64,000 nucleotides of DNA from Taenia hydatigena (GCA_036345935.2 JADWOT020000008.1:437901-501900), one strand, 5' to 3'; positions 23,796 through 37,446 are shown, numbered from the stretch's first letter. Numbers and translations are program-made. The notes: a model not told the origin generated them from the letters alone.

Positions 23796-26700
23796 ATCTC
23801 TGTGCATACGAAGCCCCTCTACTGATCAATCAATAAGTCACAATTTATACATCTACGTACTTGCGTTTCTTTAATGCGTGACAGTTCCACCACCACTGCT
23901 AATTGTGACCAATATATTTCTTGCATGCAAATCTTATCATTTATCCTAATTATACACATGCGCACCGAAACAAATGTAAGTAGCACTGAATACATTTTTG
24001 AACACAAATAAACGATGATAAAAAAACAGTTTTTGAGCTAAACAATGACGCAATCAGAAAAGCTGATTATCTATCTCTACAGTCAATATTCTATTAACAA
24101 TAGATCTAGAACATCATGGAGCAGGGATACTTGATAGCCACTCTTCTGGTCCAACCAACGGTAGAGAATGCGGCAGCTCCACGATGACGGAAAAGTCATC
24201 ACTACAGGCCCTCACTGTGTAGGTAAGTAAGATGAGCCTCGTAGCACACATATTTTTCTCTTCTTTCACTGAAAGTTCCTCCTCGATCTTCATTACTTTC
24301 TTCACGCCGCTGCTTTAGAACAAGAAGTTGCTGAATGCGCATTATTTAGTAAGCAGTGAGAGAGCGCTTTGAGGTAACTTGAAAGGCTCACCACAAATGG
24401 CACGTCTGTTTACATTGTGTTAGAGACAGTAATCCACCCTTACAAGTAAGGCTATCGAGTGCCGTAATGTGGATTGTAATGAAATTGTAAACAAATTGTT
24501 GTCAAATGTTTGCATTTTAGAATGGAATAATGAATTGCGGAACCTGTGATGCAAAACGCATCGATTAAGAGTTTTAAGGATAAAAACAACCTTTGATTTG
24601 CGCTTTGAATGCCAAGTAGTAATATTTTTTAGATAAAATAGTCGCTTCTAGATTGTCACTGCGCGGAACATTAACGTTGTCGATTCATTTGCAGCCCAAG
24701 GTCGCCAGTAGCACGCCCTACGGAAACAGTGCTGGCAACTCACGGAAGCGTTGGTTGAAGGAGGGCTTTGGAACATTACACTCTCAAAGGCTTTTAGCTA
24801 GTGTCAAGGATCTTTCTTAAAGACGTTGGCCGTTTGATTCCGCCTGCTCCCAAGAGGAATCGGATCACTGCCTTTATAGGCCAGAGGCTTTGATGATTCC
24901 ATGTGCACAGGTATGTAGCATTTTTGAACTAGAAAGCAGAGGCGGAGCTAGAGTTAAAGAGATTTATGCGCATTTTGTGCTCTTTCAAAATTTAAGCCTC
25001 CGTTTTTCGTTCTTGACCACCTATGAGATGATGGCATGATGTGCATCGTCAAGCTGAGTTAAAATGTTAGGTGTGGCGCTCACATACAGATAGCCGCCTC
25101 AGCGTTTGATCGTTTTGTTAAAAGCATGCTCTTGAGACCGTCATTTGATTAAAGTGTAAATGTTTTGCGAAATACTGGTGTTGGGTTTGCAGCTGCCTTA
25201 GAGCGTAAGAGCGTGATTACAGTTTTGCTTCCTTGCTTTCGGTTGTAGCGGCCTTATGGTGTAGAGCTGGATTAATACGCAGAGTACTTTGAGCGCACCC
25301 ATTCCCATTTCCGGTTGTAGGATAGGAAACAATTCCGCCCGCATTTGCTAGTGTTGCTAACTCAACTGAAGCACTCTGGTAGGGGTTTCCGACCACTTCT
25401 ACTAGGTGTTTGCTACGAACAGAGTAGGTGAGATTTTGCCTATTTCCATTGTGCCTGTCTTACTACACGATTTTCCTGTCTCCGGTATCGTGTAATATCT
25501 CTATTTCGACACGCTGTTGTTGACCGGGCACACTTTTCTTCGCACTCATGTTGTGGCTTCTAGGCTGATTGCTTAAAATATGATGGTGAAATTGGTAAGA
25601 GTGAGGCCAGTCTAAAGCGTGCATGAGCACGCAGTCCATGCACCTAGATATTAAATTGTTATTTTGATTAAGCTCTGCAATTTACGGAATGTAGAGCTTC
25701 AAATTCGATTGGCCTGCCACCTAATATGTTATTGAAGACTAGAGTTGGTTTGGCTTAATTTTTTCCAAAAGGACGTTTAAAGCCAGCCTACAAATCTGTC
25801 GTCAGCACTTTATGCTTAAATAAGGAAACTGAATCGCGACTGGGAATTGGTGTAAAGGTTGCACTTAATATGCTACTAATGAAATAGTTGCATAATCCAT
25901 TCCCAAAACAACTTTCAAACATCAACAAACTAGTCGGGTACTGAGTTTGTTGCCTACGCAACACATAACATACACTGGTCTACTACTCTAAAAGGGCAGA
26001 TAAGTTCGAACATTTAAGAAGCGTTATCAGAAAAATGCGCAAATTTTCTCCTTGTATTAGACCACTGTTTTTCTGCATGGCCAAAATTCATCACCAGACT
26101 TGGTTGCCATTGTAATTTCTGTCTTTTCCACTTATTTTCTTGAGTTTGATTTGTAGTTGAAAGCAGTAGAGATGGATTTTAATTAGGGGAAGAACGAAAA
26201 TGTAGTCTTTCTTAAGTTTGGTAATCAAACAGAGAAGCGTCTGCATTAATTCTGTTGCACCAGTTAATGACAGAGCGTAGCATTGCAAGACTTGTTTCCA
26301 TGGGCGCATCAGTATCTGCTCACTATACCTTCCTCTTATGAAAAGTCCTGATCTCCATTAGTTGGAAATGAGCATAGGTTTGTTTGTTTATACATAATTG
26401 AAGGATTTTTTCTCATTATGACACTTTAGTGGTGATCTGTGCAACCAGAACATCTGCCGACTTCTTAAGAGCCAATTAGGAGGGACAATTAGGGGTTTGG
26501 ACCTGTTCAACACTGGAATATGAGACTTGAAGTAGGGCTCGCACTAGAATTGCAGTACATTTTCAACATTAGTAGACAAAGGTGTCGATCCCATCTGATA
26601 ATAATCCATTTAAAATAAATACGAATTCAGGTAAAATGTGTCAGCATCACCAAGTAGGGTCCAGCGTATATTTGATTTTCCTCGCGTTTCCATAATTCCA

Positions 26701-27184
26701 GGGTTATTAATTTTAAACTACTGTTTACGTGCTTTAGCCCAGGATGTTGAGCTAATGAATTTTTATATAAAATGCTCCATTTTCTCCTTAAACAAGCTTC
26801 CATCCTCTCGTGATCAGCCTCAGCGAATCAGGCCGAGGTAAATGGAATAATAGGAACAAGACTCTCTACTTTTCGGTATTTGCAGATTGTTTGCCGGATA
26901 TTTGCCCTTGGCTAGTGGTTAAAACTAATTGGATATAGAATAATTGCATTTTCGGGTTTATAAGCATAGCTCGATCTAGTCCAAATTATTAGCCAAGATA
27001 CGACAGATTGCTGAAGTGAGAGAGATGCTAGCTGTTTCAGAGTACCAAATAGACCTACTAAGAGACAGCTTGGCACAAAACACAACAATGGTCCCATTGC
27101 GATGAAGTGGTGGTTTTTCGAATTCGGTATGCACTTTAATCGACTTTCGGAGAAGGCGAATCAAGTTTCGACGCAGACCATCTC
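23796..27184. other. No supportable gene
   Basis: Frames are 60-75 codons at most. The stretch between 24,350 and 26,090 has none of 60 codons or more, which argues against coding exons of any size there. Confidence 0.6.
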
Positions 27185-27493
27185 GGCCATTATGTGCAGC
27201 TCTCTCCTAGTGACTTTGGTTATATAAAGCGACCAATATCCTTCTCTGTGTGACATTCTGGTGCAAATATCAGCTACGGTTGTCAAGGCGAAGTCTGTAA
27301 CTACTCGTGCTCTCGGATATGATTTTGGGTACTGTGTTTACACAGAAGAGGACCCTGGAGATGTAGGGTAGTAAAGCCTTTGATTATCAGGCCTGCTACG
27401 GTGGAAACTGTCATTAAAGGAGTGGATAATAAAGGAATATGCGAAAAGGTTTATGACTTTACGAAGTGTCTAGCCGGCGAATGTTTCACCTAA
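27185..27493 (+). pseudogene. Family E copy 3: Cys-rich segment with in-frame TGA
   Basis: Nucleotides 27185-27290 align with the leader region of copies 1 and 2 but with indels, so the leader is no longer open. From 27260 a single frame runs 78 codons to TAA at 27491-27493, interrupted once by TGA at 27320-27322. It reads ISYGCQGEVCNYSCSRI before the stop and ends GICEKVYDFTKCLAGECFT. The cysteine pattern C-x4-C-x3-C and the terminal K-C-x-x-G-E-C look like a disulfide-rich secreted domain. In a neighbouring frame AFDYQACYGGNC also makes a C-x-x-G-x-C motif, so the ancestral frame may have shifted more than once. Function unknown; best read as a degenerate member of the family. Confidence 0.4.
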
Positions 27494-27573
27494 CCGTTCC
27501 AGAGCCATAGTGTTGTCGCTAGTAGCAGCTGCTGGCAATAAAAGGTCAACAGTCAACTAAGATGAATGGCGAT

Positions 27574-28320
27574 TCCGTCAACACGAAATGGGCCGACCGT
27601 ACACTTTTTCTCTTTTTACTCGTCATCGATTCGTACCTCTGTATCAGATTCGCCCTCGTTTTCTTTTTATTCGTCTTGCAATATCAACGATTCTAGCAAC
27701 CCTTCTCCGGCATCGCAAACGCCCTACTTTCAAAACTTTACAGTTAACACTTCCTCATACCTCTGCAACCCACTGCTATCCTTTTCATGCAAATGACACT
27801 GCATAGAACACGAGGACACCCTCGCCATTTGCAGCCACATGCGTTCGGGTTTGCAGCGAGTACGACTGCACAGAGCAGAGTACCATGTGTCTTTTGACGG
27901 TTCAGTATGTTACAGTGGCCCGATTCTTTCATCTACGCATATCTATAGGGTTTCTAGGCTATGCTGCCCGAGTAGTGATGTGTACACCCAGAGAACATGT
28001 TGACTTCAAAGAGCCAACGAGGGGAGACAAAACATGAGCACAGATCTTCATAACATTTGAGGATGAGGATTTGGGCGATGCTGGGTCAAACATTGTGCAA
28101 TCAAAAATCTATAAAATAATCGCTGAACTTGGCATGCGGTTAAATTAAAAAAATTGCATTGGGTATGCTCAGGGTTGAAGGCGTTTCTACCCAGCATCAT
28201 TTTCTTTTCCCCATTTTCGCCATTCTCCTTAAGGCTACGTGGCATAAGGTTTGGTCAAAGGCTTAAGGTTTTGCTACTTATCGATAGTGTGCAAAGAAAG
28301 CTGCAGAGCCACCAACCCGA
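27574..28320 (+). repeat. Repeat A, copy 1 (direct pair)
   Basis: Matches 28758-29491 from TCCGTCAACAC through CACCAACCCG, with frequent substitutions and short indels. A frame open from 27807 to TGA at 28037 includes VARFFHLRISIGFLGYAARV and PREHVDFKEPT. After the stop it continues as AQIFITFEDEDLGDAG. Copy 2 keeps the same frame as VARFVHLRVFIEFLVYAARV and PREYVDFKEPT. The protein-level similarity suggests an ancestral coding segment with a hydrophobic stretch. I do not recognise the family. Confidence 0.85.
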
Positions 28321-28757
28321 TTTGCAAAAATAACTGCGGCGTTTATCAATGAGGCAAAATCTTGTCCTTTCTACTGACCCGTAGGCGTTGAACACACATG
28401 CTCCTTAAGAAGAGGCATATGTCTATTTAATTTATGCATAACAGATATATTCACAAGTTGAATGGGCTCCAAGGGATTACCTGTTTTACATCTACCTCTC
28501 CACGTGAGCGGCGACGTAATTGCAGTCACATTGGCAGACAGAATTTTGACTACTTCAGCTTCCTCTCTTGCGATTACCCAAGAGCAAGGTTTTTCAAATT
28601 ATTGGGAAAGCATGCACAACATAGTTTACCAAATGTTCATCGCCAGTCTAATTAGGAACCTCAATCCATGCAATGTTGTGCTTCGAAATCTTACAGCTTG
28701 TCACCTATCGGCTGATTGACAAATAGGTTCAACAGCTTTAATCCATTCCAAAAGAGT

Positions 28758-29491
28758 TCCGTCAACACAACCTGGGCCGATCGTACACATTTTCCCTCTT
28801 TTTACTCGTCATTGTTTCGTATCTCCCCATCAGACCCGCAATCATTTTATGCTTACTCGTCTTGCAATGTCAACGATTCTAGCCACCCTTCTCTGGCATC
28901 GCAAATGCCCTACTTTTCAAAACATTACATCAGACAACCCCTCGCTATCGTCGATTATCCTTTTAACGCAAATAACACTGCATAGAACACGAGGACATTC
29001 TCGCCATTTGCGGCCTACATGCGTCTGGGTTCGTAACGAGTACAAAGCAGAGTACCATGTGTCTTTAGACGGTTAATTATGTTACAGTGGCCAGGTTTGT
29101 TCATTTACGTGTATTTATAGAGTTTCTTGTCTATGCTGCTCGAGTGGTGACCTGTAGACCCAGAGAATATGTTGACTTTAAAGAGCCAACGAGGAGAGAT
29201 GGAACACGAGCACAGATCTTCATAACATTTGAAGATGAGGATATGAGTGATGCTTGCATAAACATTAAGGATTCAAAAATCCACAAAAATTGATGAATCT
29301 GCCATGCTGCTAAATTAGAAAATTGCATCAGGCATGATCTCGGGGTCGAAGGCACTTCTACCTAGCATCATTTTCTTCCCCACACTTTTGTCCTTATCCG
29401 TAAAGCTACGAGGCATAAAGTTTAGTCAAACGGTTAAGGTTTTGCTAATTAGCGATAGTGTGAGAAGAAAGCTGTAGAGCCACCAACCCGG
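28758..29491 (+). repeat. Repeat A, copy 2 (direct pair)
   Basis: Direct copy of 27574-28320 at an offset of about 1.18 kb, with 437 bp of unrelated sequence between them. Its frame 29087-29293 is open for 68 codons across the most conserved part (FKEPT, AQIFITFEDED). Upstream of 29087 that reading is broken compared with copy 1. The two copies are therefore broken at different places, as expected for independent decay after duplication. Confidence 0.85.
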
Positions 29492-32400
29492 TCTGATTAA
29501 TGGAATATGAAATGGAAAATGGTGCTAAGGATGATCAGATCACAAAATATCTGGAAAGCATTCATAATTGCAGTGGTCAGATTTAAACGGGCAATGGCAT
29601 CATTCACATCGAATAATGACCCCTTCAAAGCACATACAGTCTGGTGGAAAGTGGGGTCCGAATTGTTATTGCTATCGAGTAGACTCTAGTACCCAATTGA
29701 ATTTCCTATTGTGTGTATTGCAGACTCTGCTCAGTTATAATCCTGGTGACATTAAAATTGACTTCACCTAATCACTTGTGTCAATGCAACCATTCAACCA
29801 ATTAATTGAATACAATGCGCTATTTAACCCGGTTGGCTATTAAGACCTTCGGTGCACTGCTTAAGCATCTGTCTCCTTAAGATCAGCCTCAGCGGTTAAC
29901 TTGACACCTTTCCTTCTGAATTGTGTTCCCAGAGAACATAGATGCCTTTTAGTTTTCTCACTGGAATTGGTAATATTCAATAGAACCATTAACTAGCTCA
30001 TATGGAAAAACTGTGAGTGTGTCACCTTGTCTATTTGACACGCTCATGTGTAAACGCTTTGCTGCTCTACACGACAGGCTTTTGCATTTTTATTTAAGAC
30101 CGTTTTGCTTGTCATTACATGCACTGGTGGCATATGCTAACAGGACCACCCTAAGTCATTAGATTGTAGGCACTAAAACATGAAGATATAAATAGCAGCT
30201 TAGAAATGAGCTAGGATCTATTGCACCCTGAATGTAGCCGTATTTACCAACACTGATTAATGAGTTTATTAAGCGTGGTTTTGATGCGCTTAGTACTGTG
30301 ACGTAACCTGTGGCTGTGTTTGCTACGAAATAGGGAGCTATGTAAAGATCGCATGTATATTCCAAGATTCGATTTGTTAAATAACCTTTTCACTTGCAGT
30401 GTGCTGCTTCTTGAATAAACACGGTTCATTTTAAACATTAAGCAATGCTAAATCAACAGATTGCGAGCATATGTGGCATTGGCACATTCAAGAATTGTCT
30501 TCTGATCCCGCATACCAACAAGCAAAGTTTTCTGTCTTTGTGTATAGGTAGATTAGTGTCTGATGATCCATTGCTGAAACCCCTCCATATTAGATTGCGT
30601 CAAATCTCCCAACACCGGATGCGCAAAAACACCTGACATTTTGCTGAACATCTTAAGCAAAGTTTGGCATTCATGCAAAAGATGGCGTGCTTTTGTTCTT
30701 CTTTTTCCCCATAAGACCATATTGGTCACAGTTGCCTTTTTGGTGGCAGTATTCTGTACGGTTGGGTAGACGCTTGATTAAAAGTCGAGAAGGTCTGAAA
30801 CTAATACAGATCAGAGCGTTTGCGCTGGCCTTTTTAATGCTTTATTGTGTTCTGTCCCATTTTTGGTGCTGTTCAATCCCTCGCTTGTTTTACGCGGTCT
30901 TTAGTAGGTTTCCTCCGTCTGCAGAGAAATAAACACTTTTTTCGGATTTAAGGTAAGGTTTGTAGAATGTGCAGGTTAAATTATTTTATCTTCTCACTTT
31001 CTGCTTTGCCGCCTTTGCATGCTAGTATTCTGACCACCTATTTTGCATAGAAGACCAGTTTTTCCATGGAGAAAGGCTGGCAAACTGTCTTTGCGAAGAA
31101 ATAAAAACGACTGCTTTGTCGCTCCTAAATTCAACATCCTAAGGTCTATGAAAGATCGTAGCCAAAAAGGAAATTTTTTAAGGCTCTGACGGCTTCAAAA
31201 ATTGCATTTAATTGTCGTTACAAACAGATAGTTTGCTTCCTTTGGAAGATGAGATAAAATTTGTCGAAGTGAATGTCGAAAGAGTTTATATAAGCCGGGA
31301 CTGATCTGCATTGTAAGAGTTAGTTTGTTCTTAAGCCACGTCAGTTGAGGAACTCAATTTAAACCTTGGATGCTTTATTAACTTTTTCGCCCTTTGTTTT
31401 TCCATAACGAGTGAATCGAACAATGAGAATTTCCTTATTTGAGGTAATCGAATGGGTGCGGTGTTCATGGCTACACTAGCTCAGAGCACACATTCTCTTG
31501 ACAAATACAAAGACTGTTCGACTTACGTCCTCCATGAAAAGAGCTAGCACCAGCACATGAGCTGATCCTGCAGCCCGGAACACACCACAAGTTCTGACTC
31601 CTATGGAACAAGTCACATTCCAATCAATGGAAGCTATCTTAGCTTGAAGTAGCCTGATTCGAAACGCACACCTTGTACTTGATTAGTCGCTGCTCATCAC
31701 AACTAGATGAGATGGAAGTCACATTACTAATGCAATGAAGGTCTGCTAATGGTGGCACGTGTAGATGTTAACCATAAGGTAAGGTAAGGATTGGTGACGG
31801 CAAAGAATATAAGGAAGTAGGAGGCAAGTTATGCCGCTCCTACAAAGTGCTAGAAATTGAATGAAATTGGATGAAAGCATGACAGTATGCTGTGGTGAGA
31901 ATTATTCGTCTTTGCATTAACTTGTGACGAAAAACAGCAATGGTTGAATCTTTATTTGCTTAAAGTCGTGAAGGCTACACGATTTATGTCAGTAGCACCA
32001 TGATAAGATGATAAAAGGAGACTCCCAGCTCTGTCACTCCTGCGCCACACCGTGTCATTCTACGTCAGGTTACGTTGCGATGAGATAGTCTGTGCCACTC
32101 TGCACAGCTACGCTCAACCGCATTTTACTTTTGCGCTGCAATGCTCAAGATTAAGACAATAAGTTCATCATCGTAGACCTCTCAATGCAAAGCGAAATCA
32201 AGGGTGAGACAGGAGAATTAGATAATTTCGACTAGCAGATCCTTAGATTTGTGTCGTATTAAGTGAGTACTAAGCGCCATGTCTTTTCCAAACTACAGGC
32301 AAAAAGAAATCTGTAAAAGCAGCAGGTCTGATCCTGACTCGACCAGGCAGAATCAGAAAGCATCAATCCTGGCAGGTTCTCCTTTTACCACACGGCTTTG

Positions 32401-35273
32401 GAGCTCTATCCATTCATATGCATGCTACTCGTTCACCACCAGAGATTAAGCACATTGACCTGCCTCCATTTTGACGCCCTATCATGAGAGCACTGAGAAC
32501 CGAAAGTACTTAACCTACTCAGTCAAGCACAGAGCCTACTTCTACTTACCTACTAAAGTGCCTGTAGGTGTGCGCTTGCTGCTTGCTGACCACTAGTCAT
32601 CCTTCTTCCACTGCATCTTTTGCACTACAAATGATCAAGGGTCATTCAAGCGTAGGAGAGTAATTGACAAAGATGTGCGACCTTGTCCTCATTGTTCTCT
32701 TAAAAGGAGGAGCCACTTAGCAGAAAGGGTGCCGTAGGATGAGGCAAATATTTAAAATATTTTTAAGTTCGTGTATATTGTTCGAATTATTCCATTATTG
32801 TGAGAGGGAATCCAATATTCATTGCATATCTATTGTTGATTTGCGTTAAGTGGTTTCGCGTAAGGAACGCAAGTATACAAAGACACTACCAAAATTTGTA
32901 CACTGCCACACCCTAGACGCCAACTCATCCGCGCACATAATTACCAGTCATCAACGGTGAAATTTCACATAATGCTGCTCACAAGAACGCCAAAAGGATA
33001 GGCTTAATTTAAGGGAAATCCCTATCAAATCATACAGTAATGCTGTAGAGTGTGAAGCATGGAGAAGGCGATTAGTTCCTAATTGCGGAAACATCAAGGA
33101 CCTCTGTGATGACTAATCCTGCTGTTTACTCTAAGTCTTGGGTATGATTTCGGCCCTAAAAGTGTAACAAAGGAAGGCTATGAAAAGATTGCATTAAAGG
33201 GAGAAAGAGAGGAGTAAAAAGATCGTACTTATCTACTACGGCCAAGCCTAGAGAGGACAGATACTACGGAACGAATGGAGGCTCAATTTCGGCTACCGCA
33301 ACATTCTATGTATTAGTCGTAAAACGTTGAAAAGTAACCTAAAGCGACATATAACTGCTAAGGTGCCTAGTTAATTGCTAAGTCAGCCATGCTTCAGTAG
33401 TTACTGGCGCCGCAAATCTTCTATTGCACTTTACTTTGATCTTAGGGATCCATTTGCTGCGCCTTATGCTTCTAGACTCATGTCAAATAATCTTAATATT
33501 CCGCTTGCACAGCTTTCACATGCACCCGACTATGCGGCTGTGAAAATTGCTGTTACAGCACAAATGCGTGACATGAGGTTTTATGAGCTAAAGCCATGCA
33601 ATCCTGCAACGTGAGTCGCAATGGGATCTAAAATTGTGGCGAAGTGCAGTGCTTAGCGGAGGTGGTCAGTAAAATCAATGTCGGCAAAGTGTAACGAAGA
33701 TGGCAGTTAAGCCAGAGGCGACACACACTACCGCTATGGGTAGGAGTTCTTAAGATATAATCCACCAAATGTGATTAGTTGTAATCCAAGCTATCCCCCA
33801 TCGTCTAATAAATTAAATATCAAAAACTGCAAGCTTTAGCTTAGTTCGCCTTATGCACGTTGTAAAACCACACCTTGTGCATTTAGTTGATTAACTTTTG
33901 CAAAGAACATAGCTTGTACATCTTCCTGCAGCCTTATTTAAATGCGCTTAGGGTTTTTTCTAGAATAAAAATGAAATGCCAACTTCACAAAGCATCATTC
34001 GCGGTCTTACGAATTAAGTATTGGTAAAGAAGCAAAATATTTACCTTAATAAACACGTTGTATGTGATACAAATGAGCTATAGTCAACCAAAACAGAAAA
34101 ATCTATTAAAAATTAAGGAATGACCAAGACATGGCGAGGTGATCATCCAGGTAGAACGCTGTATTAACCAAATGATGCACAAAGGCATGAATAAAATCTG
34201 TATGCAGAATAACTCTATATGCTAGGAGCCGTGTTGCATGTACCAGGACAAGAGCAAGAGTTAAAGCAAATCACTAAAATCTTACTTAAACCAATAGTCA
34301 TGCAGCACATTAGCGATAGCGAAAGCCACACACCCAAATGATAACCACGCAAGCACTCAGAGATGACATCTAAAATGTAGTGCCAAAACAAATGAATTTC
34401 ATAAACTGTTAGTAAAAATTGGAACTTTGTGCATAGTCAATTGATGACGATACGATAGCGCTTAAATTAGTTTAAGAAGTCGGCAAAGATTGGAGGAAAG
34501 GTCTGTAAGGTAACTTGGTCGTCCACTAGGCAAAGTCAAAGGCAAGATGCATTATTTTCGATCGGTTACTATAACAAAACGATATTTTTAAAAGCATTGT
34601 ACTAGGAGTATTAACAGTCTGTAAGATCTGCAGCGCAAAAAATTCTGCCCTTGGAGCGCCTTAGCTGAACCCTTAAACTCTTCCTTCCCAAAGCCTGTCC
34701 ATCCATCGTACGTATCGTACCCTGTGTACCTACAGCTTTGTGAACGGATGCACTACGCTCAACATAGAAAGTGGAAATTTTTAAGGCATTTAATCTTGTA
34801 CGCACATCTGCTTTGCTTGGCTGCTCTGCTTAGAAATACTTTCACCCTTATAACTTGTCAAAATGACGAATGCTGTTTAATCAGATCCAATGCACTGCAC
34901 TTTTGTAGGAGATGAAAATGAACAGGTTGGAGCCTTCAAGATCCCTATGGTGTGAGCAAAAGGGGCAAAATTTATTAAAAACTTAGTAAGGGACCGTGTA
35001 AATTGATGAAAACCTCCTACGACATCAAAAAAGTGACATACCTAATGTGCCACACAATTTAGCTTTTAGGGTTGGGCGAAAATACACCATGGTGGGGGCG
35101 ATCCGACATGCAGAAGAATAGAAAATCGCGGTACATATGTTTTTGTAAGGGCTACGATTCAGTCCTCAGTAGCGAATCCAAAGTTTCATGATTTTACTAA
35201 TCGGCATGAATTCAGAGAAAATCCATCGGAATCCGGCAAAATAAGTAAATGCAATGTAAAAGTATCAGGCTGA
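29492..35273. other. No supportable gene
   Basis: Between 30,933 and 33,374 no frame reaches 60 codons on either strand. The 79-codon plus frame at 33375-33614 is open but unrecognised. Confidence 0.6.
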
Positions 35274-35486
35274 TCAGTGGTCACTGTAAATTGTAAAACC
35301 CGTAGTTGTGTATCGTGTTTGCATGCGTTTTAAATAAGCCCATTCGTAAAGATTTAACCACTCTCTGCGATTTCCTGTACTCGGTATGCTTAGAACCCCA
35401 TGCACAAGTTTTATAATCTTTGACCATGTGATTCCGTATTTCGCCTCAAAAAGTGCCCAAAGGGCATGCAAGTAGGTCTCGAGATC
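35274..35486 (-). CDS. Candidate exon fragment, possibly a decayed sulfotransferase-like segment
   Basis: A minus-strand open stretch ends at TGA 35274-35276 and is preceded by a pyrimidine-rich run ending ctcgag (about 35486). It reads TYLHALWALFEAKYGITWSK, then IPSTGNRREWLNLYEWAYLK and RMQTRY. The amino-acid composition is protein-like. KYGITW loosely resembles the PAPS-binding K-x-G-T-T-W loop of cytosolic sulfotransferases, followed at about the right distance by a hydrophobic helix. The T-Y-P before that motif is missing and no second motif is present. Unassigned; this is the best guess only. Confidence 0.2.
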   Translation of the reverse strand, partial: DLETYLHALWALFEAKYGITWSKIIKLVHGVLSIPSTGNRREWLNLYEWAYLKRMQTRYTTTGFTIYSDH

Positions 35487-37344
35487 AAATAGGGAAAGTG
35501 AGAAGGTAAGGAAGCAAAATTACAGTAATATTTCTGCACAGCAGTCCGCTGCATTCACATCGTCAACCCACTGTTCAGCTAGGGTGGGAAATACGTTTAC
35601 CATTAAAGACGCCTAACAGTACGGTACCTTTATGTCCTCCTTGAGACGCTCAACATAACTTCACAATGAGCGCAAGAGTACCACCTTCGAGCCGATACCT
35701 TGTGAGGTAATATCGCTAAGGGAAGTTTTTTAACTCTTTAGATTTCCAATATGCAGCATCAATTTATGAATGTTTCCGGAGTAATAAGGTGGCATTGAAG
35801 TCCATACTTCACGTTTTCCGCCCCAAAGCTTGCCTATAAATGTAGTTTTAAAAGTTCATATCGCTTTTTTGTTTCCCTTCATTTGCTCAAGGTTAAACAA
35901 AGCACTACCCTATTGCGGTTGACAAAGCGAACAACATTAGTGTTACATCTACACAGGCAAGTCATCGCTCACAATTATAATGAATGTCTCCTTGTTTCGA
36001 AAAAGATAGCATCCTCCGGTTTCCTTGCAACTTGGGCGGTTGGGCGGTTTCCAAGGCAAACCATCCTGCACCCAAATCTAGTTTCCACCACTAGCTCCGT
36101 CGAGTACGTTTGAGGACATTTTTTTATTATAAAGAAGGCGATGTTGTGGCCATGAGTAGTGGCAATTTGCATGAAATCCTTAACATTGGCTGTCTATAGA
36201 CGTACAAATTTAGCTATAGATTCATCAGGATATTCCAGGAAAAGCATTTAGTGTTAACCGGGGTGGGCTGAATTTGAGCTCTACCAAACTCCTGTGCTTT
36301 AATCTAACAAGGTGATACTACATAATGAAGGAAAACAATCTTGACCGTAGAGCTTATGGGTTACATAGAGGTAAGGTCTAGGGGGCGCCAGAGTTGAGTC
36401 AGCATAGAGAAATTCGCGACCGCGCCTTACAACGTTCATAGCCGAGTTCGAGTATTTGGTCTCACATCTGGCATAAGAAACAACCACCATCCATGTTTTT
36501 GAAGGGCTACGGTTAATTTTAGACTATTCATTAACGGTTCCATTTGACAGCAAACTTGTAAGCTCATCCGTCTGCCTCCGTCGAGTCAGTGAAAGTTGAT
36601 TGGCTTCTTTAGGATAAGCTGTACAATCACCAGCTTAAGTCAGAAACGAACTAAGATTGACATCTGCTACTGCTTTTCAATAAATAATCACAAAGTAAAA
36701 GAACTATCCAAATGAATGGCTCGAACTGCAATTTCGTCGCAATCATCACATTGAAGTCAAAATCAAGTCTGCCTTGCATGTTCTAGGTAAAATAGACCTC
36801 GCTGTCTACACCAAGTTAAGGTGCATTTAAAGCCGTCACTTCGGTTTAAATTAGAATTTGCAATGGAACAATGCTGTCTTTAACTAAAATTCACGCAAAA
36901 GGATGCAGAAATTAATGGCGGACACTAGCGTCAGCACGTTGAAAAAAGCACAAATTCTATCTATTATCAATGCTTTTAAAATTATAAACAATATACAATG
37001 TTTCTTAGCTGCGCCTAGGGAAAGCGAGGGCTTCGTTAGATCATTTAAATGATAAAATGCAAATAATCGCAGCGCAGAGTTGACCTAAAGAATAACGCGG
37101 GGGAGGGAGACAATTCTTGTACGAGTAGCCTATATTAAAGGTAGAAAAAGATAACACTTATGATGAGGCACGGGTAGATTGCTAGTCGGTATCCGAGAAG
37201 TTAAAAGGATATGCAGCCACTTAAACTTCATCCATTTCGTTCTAAGACTAATTTTGATAAACTGCGCTTGTGATGCTTTTACACAACTAATCATAAAATG
37301 GAAAGTTGAGCTCGAAAGAAAAGGGACTTTTATTGAAGAAGAAA

Positions 37345-37446
37345 CGGGTGAGCTTTAAGATAGAAATAAAGGTAGAGTCCTACAACCCGAAATGAAATGT
37401 TCGTTTCCTGATATCGATGCAGCGAGACCCGCCTTGATACTCATTT
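37345..37446 (+). repeat. Repeat I, copy 1
   Basis: Matches 39667-39765. Both have GGGTGAGCTTTAAA/G at the left and CCCG(C/T)CTTGAT(A/G)CTCATT at the right, with nearly identical spacing of about 90 bases. The middle is diverged. Confidence 0.55.
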
